Shown here: one piece after another, positions 1-5,103 of the stretch | How positions within the stretch are numbered: position 1 is the stretch's first letter | Layout: each line of letters starts with the position of its first letter | The notes under the pieces: model-generated | Told to the model about the DNA's origin: nothing | The model's database searches: none | What the model saw: the letters and a program-made list of their open reading frames with translations, nothing else | Source of the DNA: Novosphingobium sp. | GTDB taxonomy: Bacteria; Pseudomonadota; Alphaproteobacteria; Sphingomonadales; Sphingomonadaceae | Direction of reading: 5' to 3' | Length of the DNA: 5,103 nucleotides | Assembly (NCBI GenBank): GCA_030830245.1 | Contig: JAURNJ010000327.1 | Location: forward strand, 1 to 5,103 | Program-made: the position numbers and the translations under genes

Positions 1-299
1 CGGACCGGGCGGTCGATCAGGCGGGAAACCAGCGTTTCCTTCTCGGTCGCGCCGCGTTCGCGCTTGAAGAAGCCGCCCGGGATGCGACCGGCGGCAAAGA
101 ACTTTTCCTGATAGTGGACGGTCAGTGGGAAGAAGTCCTGCCCTTCCTTGACCGACTTGGCGGCGGTAACTGCGCACAGCACCACGGTTTCGCCGTAGGT
201 CGCCAGAACGGCGCCATCGGCCTGACGGGCAATACGCCCGGTTTCCAGAGTGAGGGTTTTTCCGCCCCACTCCATCGATACGGTTTTCACGTCAAACAT
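1..299 (-). CDS. pnp: Polyribonucleotide nucleotidyltransferase (PNPase), N-terminal part, cut by the left edge
   Basis: PNPase degrades RNA 3' to 5' by phosphorolysis and is a core enzyme of mRNA decay, often part of a degradosome. About 99 codons are present, starting [16 protein letters not shown], and the frame stays open to the window edge. They cover the start of the first RNase PH-like domain. Family landmarks visible here are [15 protein letters not shown] (about residues 18-32), the stretch around [20 protein letters not shown] (about 60-79), the RNA-contacting FFKR loop (about 82-85), and SRLIDRPV near the edge. The ATG at 297-299 is preceded by GAGG at 310-313 with about 10 bases of spacing, which supports this start. 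The gene follows rpsO, the classic order, separated by a structured leader of about 200 bases that suggests post-transcriptional control. The catalytic second RNase PH domain and the KH and S1 domains lie outside the window. Identity is very secure. Confidence 0.97.
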   Translation of the reverse strand, partial: MFDVKTVSMEWGGKTLTLETGRIARQADGAVLATYGETVVLCAVTAAKSVKEGQDFFPLTVHYQEKFFAAGRIPGGFFKRERGATEKETLVSRLIDRPV

Positions 300-309
300 C
301 TGATGTATT

Positions 310-313
310 CCTC
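310..313 (-). promoter_or_regulatory. Ribosome binding site of pnp
   Basis: GAGG (extending to GAGGAA) lies 10 bases before the pnp ATG at 297-299. It directly follows the 3' arm of a possible small hairpin at 314-346, so folding of that hairpin could affect ribosome access. That last point is inference. Confidence 0.7.
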
Positions 314-346
314 AAACCCGCAAAGCCCGATTGCCTCGCGGGGTTT
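314..346 (-). promoter_or_regulatory. Possible small hairpin just upstream of the pnp ribosome binding site
   Basis: On the plus strand, 314-321 (AAACCCGC) pairs with 338-346 (GCGGGGTTT). This gives 8 base pairs with one bulged G and a 16-base loop. In the pnp mRNA it would end directly before the Shine-Dalgarno sequence. The loop is long and the stem modest, so it may have no function. Its position next to the ribosome binding site is the main reason to record it. Confidence 0.3.
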
Positions 347-368
347 ACTACCGGGGATACCGTCCCGG

Positions 369-410
369 TCCGGCAGGGGCCTTTCTGTTGCCCCGAGGCC
401 CCTCGCCGGA
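369..410 (-). promoter_or_regulatory. Long stem-loop in the pnp leader, candidate RNase III processing site
   Basis: Plus-strand bases 369-382 (TCCGGC then AGGGGCCT) pair with 396-410 (AGGCCCCT, one bulged C at 404, then GCCGGA). This gives 14 base pairs, one bulge and a 13-base loop. Two G-T pairs and one further C-G pair could extend it outward to 366-413. No T-run follows on the minus strand, so it does not look like an intrinsic terminator. In E. coli the rpsO-pnp gap carries a stem-loop cut by RNase III about 80 bases before pnp, which lets PNPase repress its own synthesis. This stem ends about 70 bases before the pnp start, a similar place. The pairing is directly visible; the RNase III role is inferred by analogy. 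A shorter perfect hairpin (401-406 with 413-418) would compete with it. Confidence 0.55.
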
Positions 411-464
411 TTGCGAGGAAACCCGATTGGTCCGGGCGCTCAATTTCTGCCTGGCCCGGATGGC

Positions 465-490
465 AAACGGCCCGCCGAAGCGGGCCGAAA
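465..490 (-). terminator. Hairpin with UUCG loop after rpsO, likely terminator or 3'-end stabiliser
   Basis: Read on the minus strand, a perfect 8-base-pair stem (CGGCCCGC / GCGGGCCG; plus positions 468-475 and 480-487) closes a UUCG tetraloop through a C-G pair, an unusually stable loop. It begins 10 bases after the rpsO stop codon and is followed by only three T residues. The short T-run means termination may be partial, leaving readthrough into pnp. The hairpin could equally protect the rpsO 3' end from exonucleases. A terminator at this place is known in E. coli rpsO. Confidence 0.7.
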
Positions 491-497
491 CTTTGTG

Positions 498-767
498 TTA
501 CTTGCGAAGACCCAGCTTCTGGATCAGCGCGTTGTAGCGCTCGACGTCCTTCCTCTTGAGATAATCGAGGAGCGAGCGGCGCTTGTTCACCATGGCCAGC
601 AGGCCACGGCGCGAATGGTTGTCCTTGTGGTGCGCCTTGAAATGGTCGGTCAGCGTGTTGATGCGAGTGGTCAGGATCGCGACCTGCACTTCGGGGCTGC
701 CGGTGTCGCCCTTGGCGCGGGCGTTCTGGGAAATGACTTCCTGCTTCTTTTCTGCCGAAATCGACAT
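498..767 (-). CDS. rpsO: 30S ribosomal protein S15
   Basis: S15 binds 16S rRNA early in assembly of the small subunit platform and contributes to a bridge with the 50S subunit. The 89-residue product has the usual family length. It carries the hallmark [17 protein letters not shown] near the start, then the [19 protein letters not shown] region that contacts rRNA, and ends in [12 protein letters not shown]. The start is the ATG at 765-767 (MSISAEKK). The open frame extends 20 codons further upstream, but that would overlap the end of truB and add a tail foreign to the family. GAGGAG at 778-783 lies 10 bases before this ATG. The truB stop codon (775-777) overlaps the 3' edge of this ribosome binding site, leaving 7 bases between the genes, which suggests translational coupling. 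No separate promoter is evident, and a UUCG hairpin follows the stop codon. Confidence 0.98.
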   Translation of the reverse strand: MSISAEKKQEVISQNARAKGDTGSPEVQVAILTTRINTLTDHFKAHHKDNHSRRGLLAMVNKRRSLLDYLKRKDVERYNALIQKLGLRK

Positions 768-774
768 GTCTTGG

Positions 775-1677
775 TTACTCCTCGACATCGGATAGGTTGA
801 AACCCCTGACGACGCGGCCTTCGCCACCGGTCAATTCCATCAGCGCGACCGGAACGCAGCCCGATCTTGCCCAGTATTGACCGTCCGTCAGGGACAATCC
901 CGATAGAACCCGGCCCTGGCGGACCGCCCTTGCCTCTTCGGGATCGAGGTCGAGAGCCGGGATGTCGTCCAGCCCTGCCTCCAGCGGCAAAAGATGAGGT
1001 TCAAGGCGCGCGCTCTTGCCGATTTCGTTCAACTTGTCCAGCGAAATCGCCTGTTCGAGGGTGAACGGGCCAGCCTTGATGCGTCGCAGATGGGTAACAT
1101 GGCCGCAGGTTTCAAGGACATGAGCAATGTCGCGCGCCAGCGAGCGGATGTAGGTGCCCTTGGAAACATGGGCGCGCAGGGTGATGGCATCCGGCAATTC
1201 GTCACCGATTACTGCGAGCGAATGGATCGTAACCCGCCTGCTCGCCAGCTCCACCACCTCACCCGCCCGGGCGAGGTCATAGGCGCGCTGTCCATCCACC
1301 TTGAGCGCGGAATAGGCGGGAGGGACCTGCGCGATTTCGCCAGTGAAGCGCGGCAGCACGGCCTCGACTTGTGGGTGCGCCGGGCGCGCTTCGCTGATGG
1401 CGATCACCTTGCCTTCAAGATCGAGTGTATCTGTCTCAGCCCCGAAGGCGATGGTGAATTCATAAATCTTGCTGGCATCGAGCATGCGCCCGGCCAGCTT
1501 GGTCGCTTCGCCCAGCGCAATCGGCAGCACCCCGCTCGCCAGCGGATCGAGCGTGCCGCCGTGGCCCACCTTGACCTTGCCGTATCCAGCCTGCCGCAAG
1601 TTGCGCTTCACCGCCGAAACGGCCTGCGTGCTGCCAAGCCCCACCGGCTTGTCGAGGATCAGCCAGCCGTGCGGCAT
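775..1677 (-). CDS. truB: tRNA pseudouridine(55) synthase TruB
   Basis: TruB isomerises uridine 55 in the T-loop of elongator tRNAs to pseudouridine and helps tRNA fold. The 300-residue product begins [18 protein letters not shown]. Motif [15 protein letters not shown], supplies the catalytic aspartate (about D44). Other family signatures are Y72 in [20 protein letters not shown] (about 123-137) and GTYIRSL (about 174-180) with the conserved arginine. A short C-terminal domain of about 60 residues follows. A GTG at 1684-1686 is in frame three codons upstream and would overlap the M50 stop as GTGA. I prefer the ATG at 1675-1677 because AGGGG (1688-1692) is 10 bases from it but only 1 base from the GTG. 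truB lies directly before rpsO, its usual partner. Function is secure; only the start is uncertain by three codons. Confidence 0.96.
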   Translation of the reverse strand: MPHGWLILDKPVGLGSTQAVSAVKRNLRQAGYGKVKVGHGGTLDPLASGVLPIALGEATKLAGRMLDASKIYEFTIAFGAETDTLDLEGKVIAISEARPAHPQVEAVLPRFTGEIAQVPPAYSALKVDGQRAYDLARAGEVVELASRRVTIHSLAVIGDELPDAITLRAHVSKGTYIRSLARDIAHVLETCGHVTHLRRIKAGPFTLEQAISLDKLNEIGKSARLEPHLLPLEAGLDDIPALDLDPEEARAVRQGRVLSGLSLTDGQYWARSGCVPVALMELTGGEGRVVRGFNLSDVEE

Positions 1678-1682
1678 ACCGA

Positions 1683-2366
1683 TCACGCCCCTGAGACTAT
1701 GCGCGCGACCTCAAGCACCTGGCCCTGCGCCCATTGCACCGGCGGCACGATCACCTTTTCCACGATGCCCAGCTCCGGAAACAGCCACGGGATGACCAGC
1801 AGCAGCAGGAACAGCAGCGGCAGGCCGTAGGGTCTCAGCCGGCCATAAGCGCGCGCCGCATTATCGGGCAGCAAGCCCTCGACAATGTGCGAGCCGTCGA
1901 ATGGCGGCAGCGGAATCAGGTTGAACAGCGCCAGGAACAGGTTGATCGAAATGAAGGTGAACAGCGCTACGCCGAGGATCGAGAGCGGCTCGCCAAGTTT
2001 CGCGTCCTCGGGCAACAGGAGGCCGACCAGCACAGCGCCGATCAGGGCGAGCGCCAGGTTCGTCGCCGGTCCTGCCGCCGCGACCAGCATCATGCCCTGG
2101 CGCGGATTGTCGAGCCGCCGCGCGTTGACTGGCACCGGCTTGGCCCAGCCGAACACGGGCGCTCCAGCCAGCGCCAGCGCGCCGGGCAGGATGATCGTGC
2201 CGATGAGGTCGACATGGTGCAGCGGATTGAGGCTGAGGCGCTTCAGTTCCTTGGCAGTCGGATCGCCGAGCATGTTCGCGACCCAGCCGTGCGCCACCTC
2301 GTGAAACACGATGGCGATGACGAGTGCCGGGATCAGGAATGCGGCGAGGACAAGCGTTTCGTTCAT
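1683..2366 (-). CDS. Site-2 protease family (peptidase M50) integral membrane metalloprotease
   Basis: This is a 227-residue, strongly hydrophobic protein of the minimal S2P/M50 type, which are zinc proteases that cut within membranes. The first hydrophobic helix (about 4-25) runs into HEVAH, giving zinc ligands H22 and H26 and catalytic E23. The third ligand is D157 in NLIPLPPFDG (149-158). Between them are SLNPLHHVDLIGTIILPG, typical of the small S2P subgroup, and AAAGPATN (96-103) before another membrane segment. Further hydrophobic stretches lie near 104-118, 128-150 and 178-195. No PDZ domain is present, unlike RseP, so it is not the sigma-E pathway RseP protein. The ATG at 2364-2366 overlaps the hydrolase stop as ATGA, with only a weak ribosome binding site, which suggests coupled translation. 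Its substrate is unknown. Why it sits between rbfA and truB cannot be told from sequence. Confidence 0.92.
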   Translation of the reverse strand: MNETLVLAAFLIPALVIAIVFHEVAHGWVANMLGDPTAKELKRLSLNPLHHVDLIGTIILPGALALAGAPVFGWAKPVPVNARRLDNPRQGMMLVAAAGPATNLALALIGAVLVGLLLPEDAKLGEPLSILGVALFTFISINLFLALFNLIPLPPFDGSHIVEGLLPDNAARAYGRLRPYGLPLLFLLLLVIPWLFPELGIVEKVIVPPVQWAQGQVLEVARIVSGA

Positions 2367-3100
2367 CGCCGGCTTTCGGCCAGCAGCACTTCCGCCAGCG
2401 CCTCTGGCCGGGTATTCTGGACCTGGTGCGCCGCGTCGATATGCACCAAGCGGTCACAGCGGAACCGCTCGGCGAAAATGCGCTGCCAGTGCGGCGTCAG
2501 AACCTGGTCCTGCAGGCACAGCACATAGGTGCTCGGCACGTCGGCAAGGTGATCGTAGGACCAGTCCGTCTCGGAATAGGCGATCGGCGGCCAGGCGTCC
2601 TTTTCCAGCTTGTCGAGGAACACCTCCTGTTCGTCGCGCGCCATGTCGTTGACGAACATGACCCGGAACCGTTCGCGTGGAGTGCAATCGGGGTCGAGGA
2701 ATACCTTCGCCAGCGGGCCTTCGGGATCCTGTTCGATCTGAAGGCTCATCATGTCGCCGATAGCATGGCCTTTGGCGTTGGCGATGCAGCTTACATAGAC
2801 GTGCCGCGAGAATGCGCCGGGCATCGCCTGTTCCAGCTTCGGCATGATCTGGCCTGCCTGCGAATGGCCAACCAGCAGTGGCTTGTCGAAACCGGCGGCG
2901 GCAATGTCGGCAGACAGTTCGCCGATGATGTCGTCGAAGGTCATCCGGGCGGTGTCCCGTCCCCGTTTGGTCCCGCAACCAGGCACTTCCAGCGCCAGGC
3001 AGCGCGCCGTCCCGCCCGATTGCCGCTCCAGCGCGGCGATCGTCTCGTCCCATATCCAACCGGCCTGCCCGCCGCCGTGCTGGAAAATGAAATCAGCCAT
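2363..3100 (-). CDS. Alpha/beta hydrolase of unknown substrate
   Basis: This is a 245-residue single-domain alpha/beta hydrolase. It starts with a beta strand running into [10 protein letters not shown] (about residues 8-17), the HGxxxGxWxW oxyanion-loop pattern of the esterase/methylesterase/hydroxynitrile lyase-like branch. The nucleophile elbow is GHSQAG with S80, the likely acid is D198 in [10 protein letters not shown], and the catalytic histidine is H225 in [12 protein letters not shown]. The triad is therefore complete and the enzyme is probably active, most likely on an ester, but no substrate can be named. No signal peptide is seen, so it should be cytoplasmic. Two in-frame ATGs exist, at 3104-3106 and 3098-3100. 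I chose the second because GGAG (3110-3113) is 9 bases from it and only 3 from the first. It overlaps the end of rbfA by 8 bases and the M50 gene by 4, so it is built into the operon. Confidence 0.88.
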   Translation of the reverse strand: MADFIFQHGGGQAGWIWDETIAALERQSGGTARCLALEVPGCGTKRGRDTARMTFDDIIGELSADIAAAGFDKPLLVGHSQAGQIMPKLEQAMPGAFSRHVYVSCIANAKGHAIGDMMSLQIEQDPEGPLAKVFLDPDCTPRERFRVMFVNDMARDEQEVFLDKLEKDAWPPIAYSETDWSYDHLADVPSTYVLCLQDQVLTPHWQRIFAERFRCDRLVHIDAAHQVQNTRPEALAEVLLAESRR

Positions 3101-3497
3101 CGTCATGCTCTCCCAGATCGCGCGTCACGCGCGGATCGGCGAGCAATCTGTCGATCCGTTCGGCCTCGTCAAACGATTCGTCGCCTCGGAAAGCGAGCTT
3201 CGGAGCAAACTTCAGGCCTAGCCGTTTCGCCACCTCGCGCTGGAAGAAGGCGGTGTTCTGGCGGAGTGCTTTCACCACCTCGCCCTCGTTCGCGCCAAGC
3301 AACGGTTTGACGAATACAGTCGCGTTCCTCAGGTCGGGCGTCATCCGCACCTCGGTAACGCTGACCGAATGGGCCGAGAGCGTATCGTCATGCACTTCCT
3401 GCCGGGTCAACAGTTCGGACAGGACGTGCCGCACCCGCTCGCCCACCTTGAGGACGCGGACCGATTGCTGCTCGGGGGTGAATTGCTGGCGGGCCAT
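3093..3497 (-). CDS. rbfA: Ribosome-binding factor A
   Basis: RbfA is a small KH-fold factor that binds the immature 30S subunit, assists 16S rRNA 5'-end maturation and is linked to cold adaptation. The 134-residue protein has the expected family features: the N-terminal helix [19 protein letters not shown] (about 12-30), the core strand [17 protein letters not shown] (about 47-63) with the family's SPDL/TPDL element, and the late [11 protein letters not shown] helix. The start is the ATG at 3495-3497, which shares its A with the stop of the upstream thioesterase gene (TGATG). A TTG one codon earlier is also in frame but less likely. AAAGG lies very close and AGG (3507-3509) is 9 bases upstream, so reinitiation after the upstream gene probably drives translation. 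Normally rbfA follows infB directly, but here the thioesterase gene intervenes. Confidence 0.96.
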   Translation of the reverse strand: MARQQFTPEQQSVRVLKVGERVRHVLSELLTRQEVHDDTLSAHSVSVTEVRMTPDLRNATVFVKPLLGANEGEVVKALRQNTAFFQREVAKRLGLKFAPKLAFRGDESFDEAERIDRLLADPRVTRDLGEHDDG

Positions 3498-3895
3498 CAA
3501 CCTTTGCCTGGAACCGGTGTGGGAATTGCGGTCGAAGTGGCTGTTGCCAGCAAATTGCCTTCAGGATCGTAGAGCTCGCCCGCAAGATAGATCACCCTCT
3601 TGCCCATCTTTACCACCCAGCCCTTGCCAGTGATCGGGCCAATCGGCACTGGGCGCAACAGGCTCAATGCAAGATCGAGATTGAGGCCACTCGCCCGTTC
3701 TTCACTCGCCCGGTAATAGGCGGCGCCCATGACATGATCGAGGAATCCTGCAACAAAGCCGCCCTGCACCGAACCGCGCGGATTGCTCAGGCACTTTGGC
3801 GCAACATAGCTTGCTGTCACGGTCATCGTGACCGGGTCGTAGCTCGTGATCCGGGCCTCGATCAGATCGTTGTGGTTGTCCGGGAGCATGCTCAC
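3497..3895 (-). CDS. PaaI-like hotdog-fold thioesterase
   Basis: This 132-residue protein fits the single hotdog-domain PaaI/THEM2-like thioesterases, which hydrolyse acyl-CoA thioesters as tetramers or dimers of dimers. The active-site helix region reads [20 protein letters not shown] (about 38-57). Compared with the human THEM2 pattern, N38 and the acidic D53 match the active-site Asn and Asp in position. The HGG histidine is replaced by glutamine (Q44-G-G). The middle [22 protein letters not shown] and the final [19 protein letters not shown] strands are typical of the family. The start is a GTG at 3893-3895, since GGAGAG (3901-3906) is ideally spaced for it; the in-frame ATG at 3887-3889 is two codons further in and less well placed. 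Its stop overlaps the rbfA start by one base. The natural acyl substrate is unknown and a link to translation is not evident. Confidence 0.88.
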   Translation of the reverse strand: MSMLPDNHNDLIEARITSYDPVTMTVTASYVAPKCLSNPRGSVQGGFVAGFLDHVMGAAYYRASEERASGLNLDLALSLLRPVPIGPITGKGWVVKMGKRVIYLAGELYDPEGNLLATATSTAIPTPVPGKG

Positions 3896-3900
3896 TGGAA

Positions 3901-3906
3901 CTCTCC
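3901..3906 (-). promoter_or_regulatory. Ribosome binding site supporting a GTG start of the thioesterase gene
   Basis: GGAGAG lies with its GGAG core 7 bases before GTG (3893-3895) but 13 bases before the next in-frame ATG. This spacing is the reason the GTG is taken as the start. Confidence 0.65.
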
Positions 3907-3930
3907 GAAAGCAAAACTAGTCATCGGAGC

Positions 3931-3954
3931 CCCTTCCCCCCGATCACGGAAGGG
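3931..3954 (-). other. Inverted repeat between infB and the thioesterase gene
   Basis: Plus-strand CCCTTCC (3931-3937) and GGAAGGG (3948-3954) form a perfect 7-base-pair stem with a 10-base loop, starting a few bases after the infB stop. No T-run follows directly on the minus strand; a TTTT occurs only more than 10 bases later, so efficient termination is doubtful. It could be a weak attenuator, an mRNA-stabilising hairpin or chance in GC-rich DNA. This is the only gap larger than about 10 bases between infB and rpsO, so it is the most natural place for partial uncoupling of downstream genes. Confidence 0.35.
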
Positions 3955-3961
3955 AGGTTGC

Positions 3962-5103
3962 TCACAACACCCGTTCGCGTTCCTCCACCTCGAACACCTC
4001 GAGCTGGTCGCCCGGCTTGATGTCGTTGGTGTCGGACAGCACGACGCCGCATTCGAGACCCGAGCGGACCTCGTCGACATCGTCCTTGAAGCGCCGCAGC
4101 GAAGCGATGGTCGTCGCCGAAACGATGACGTCGTTGCGGGTGAGACGCGCGAACAGGCCCTTGCGAATCGCCCCCTCGACCACCAGCAGGCCCGCCGCCT
4201 TGTCCTTCTTGCCAGCAGGGAACACCTGCTTGACCTCGGCGCGGCCGACCACGTTCTCGACCTTTTCCGGGCCCCAGATGCCGACCATCTCCTTGGCGAC
4301 GTCTTCGGTGAGCTCATAGATGACGTCGTAATACATCATCCGGGTCTTGTTCTGCTCGATCTGCTCGCGCGCCTTGGCATTGGGGCGCACGTTGAAGCCG
4401 ATGATCGGCGCGCCGGATGCGGAGGCGAGGGTCACATCGCTCTCGGTGATCGCACCGACGCCTGAATGAAGGATGCGCACCTTGATCTCGTCGTTCGAGA
4501 GGTTGTGCAGCGCGTTGTTGATCGCTTCGACCGAGCCCTGCACGTCGGCCTTCACCACCACGGGGTATTCGATCACGTTCTGCTTGTCGGCCAGGGCCGA
4601 GAACATCGTGTCGAGGCTGGCCGGAGCTGTCGTCGTGCGCTTTTCGGTCGCCTTTTCCTGGCGGTACTGGGCGACTTCGCGCGCACGCGCCTCGTTCTCG
4701 ACCACGGTGAGCTGATCGCCTGCCATCGGCACGCCGCCAAGTCCTAGCACCTCTACCGGCATCGAAGGTCCAGCTTCGTTGACCTGCTTGCCTTTGTCGT
4801 CGTGCAGCGCGCGAACGCGCCCGCTCTGCGTGCCGACAACGAACACATCGCCGCGCTTGAGCGTGCCGCGATTGACCAGCACCGTCGCGAGCGGACCCTT
4901 GCCCTTGTCGAGCTTGGCCTCGATCACGGTCGCCTCTGCCTCGCGATCGGGATTGGCTTTCAGTTCAAGCAGTTCGGCCTGGAGCTTGATCTTTTCGATG
5001 AGCTGGTCGATGCCCTTGCCGGTCTTGGCCGAAACCTCGACATCCTGCACATCGCCCGACATTTCCTCGACCACGACCTCGTGTTCGAGCAGGCGCTCGC
5101 GCA
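3962..5103 (-). CDS. infB: Translation initiation factor IF-2, C-terminal part, cut by the right edge
   Basis: IF2 is the GTPase that brings initiator fMet-tRNA to the 30S subunit and promotes 70S joining. The last 380 codons are here and the frame is open to the window edge. The first landmark is the G5 motif SAK (5024-5032), at the end of the GTPase domain. Next come the beta-barrel domain II (ATVIEAKLDKGKGPLATVLV through EAGPSMPVEVLGLGGVPMAGD), then the KADVQGSVEAI segment (K-A-D-V-Q-G-S at 4532-4552) of the third domain. The C-terminal domain that binds fMet-tRNA includes SLRRFKDDVDEVRSGLECG (R-R-F-K-D-D-V at 4076-4096). The protein ends EVEERERVL. No frameshift or lost block is visible against the E. 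coli IF2 pattern I recall. The G1-G4 motifs and N-terminal region lie outside the window. The stop (TGA, 3962-3964) is followed by 66 bases before the thioesterase start. Confidence 0.97.
   Translation of the reverse strand, partial: RERLLEHEVVVEEMSGDVQDVEVSAKTGKGIDQLIEKIKLQAELLELKANPDREAEATVIEAKLDKGKGPLATVLVNRGTLKRGDVFVVGTQSGRVRALHDDKGKQVNEAGPSMPVEVLGLGGVPMAGDQLTVVENEARAREVAQYRQEKATEKRTTTAPASLDTMFSALADKQNVIEYPVVVKADVQGSVEAINNALHNLSNDEIKVRILHSGVGAITESDVTLASASGAPIIGFNVRPNAKAREQIEQNKTRMMYYDVIYELTEDVAKEMVGIWGPEKVENVVGRAEVKQVFPAGKKDKAAGLLVVEGAIRKGLFARLTRNDVIVSATTIASLRRFKDDVDEVRSGLECGVVLSDTNDIKPGDQLEVFEVEERERVL

Noticed and set aside
326..429. Repeated CCCGATTG at 326-333 and 422-429 in the rpsO-pnp gap.
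   Set aside because: An 8-base repeat is expected by chance often enough in GC-rich sequence and there is no third copy with regular spacing.
300..464. A separate promoter for pnp in the gap after rpsO.
   Set aside because: One was expected by analogy with E. coli, but I could not find a convincing -35/-10 pair on the minus strand. Alphaproteobacterial promoters are hard to see by eye, so absence is not shown.
114..800. Plus-strand open frame of 228 codons across pnp, the gap and rpsO.
   Set aside because: It runs antisense across two core genes and a hairpin-rich gap, with no convincing ribosome binding site or domain.
768..827. N-terminal extension of rpsO by 20 codons to an upstream start.
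   Set aside because: It would overlap the end of truB and add residues not found in the S15 family; the ATG at 765-767 has a good ribosome binding site and gives the normal 89-residue length.
994..1830. Plus-strand open frame of 278 codons opposite truB and the M50 gene.
   Set aside because: It is antisense to conserved genes with intact motifs. Its translation resembles no family I recognise and is explained by GC-driven lack of stops.
2324..3310. Long plus-strand open frame of 328 codons opposite the hydrolase and rbfA.
   Set aside because: It lies antisense to two well-identified genes, shows no recognisable domain, and has the arginine-rich, low-complexity look of shadow frames in GC-rich DNA.
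3734..4747. Plus-strand open frames opposite infB and the thioesterase (3734-4465 and 4466-4747).
   Set aside because: They are shadows of the conserved infB frame; the reverse-frame translation shows only the echo of the coding strand.

Overview
This 5.1 kb, GC-rich window is a stretch of the conserved bacterial translation and RNA-processing operon (the nusA-infB-rbfA-truB-rpsO-pnp cluster). Everything in it is read from the minus strand. The wording of the encoded proteins (PNPase, TruB, IF2) points to an alphaproteobacterium, most likely a sphingomonad (Sphingomonadaceae or Erythrobacteraceae). That placement rests on recognition of protein sequence, not on a search.

In transcription order (right to left) the layout is as follows. 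First comes the 3' part of infB, cut by the right edge. A 67-base gap with a small inverted repeat follows. Next are a PaaI-like hotdog thioesterase, rbfA, an alpha/beta hydrolase, a site-2-protease-type M50 metalloprotease, truB and rpsO. A roughly 200-base structured intergenic region follows, and then the 5' end of pnp, cut by the left edge. From the thioesterase to rpsO the genes overlap or nearly touch: 1 bp thioesterase/rbfA, 8 bp rbfA/hydrolase, 4 bp hydrolase/M50, a 5-base gap M50/truB (or a 4-bp overlap from truB's alternative GTG start), and 7 bases truB/rpsO. This implies one transcript with translational coupling.

The core genes act in translation and RNA metabolism: IF2 (initiation), RbfA (30S maturation), TruB (tRNA psi55), S15 (30S assembly) and PNPase (RNA decay). 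Three genes of other families are inserted among them: the thioesterase, the alpha/beta hydrolase and the membrane protease. Their substrates cannot be read from sequence.

The rpsO-pnp gap holds a compact hairpin with a UUCG loop just after rpsO, and a long bulged stem-loop about 70 bases before the pnp start. The second sits where the RNase III-processed pnp leader hairpin lies in E. coli. I see no mobile element, CRISPR array, tRNA or clearly novel system here. The window is mostly ordinary core genome, and the points worth a second look are the inserted genes and the pnp leader.
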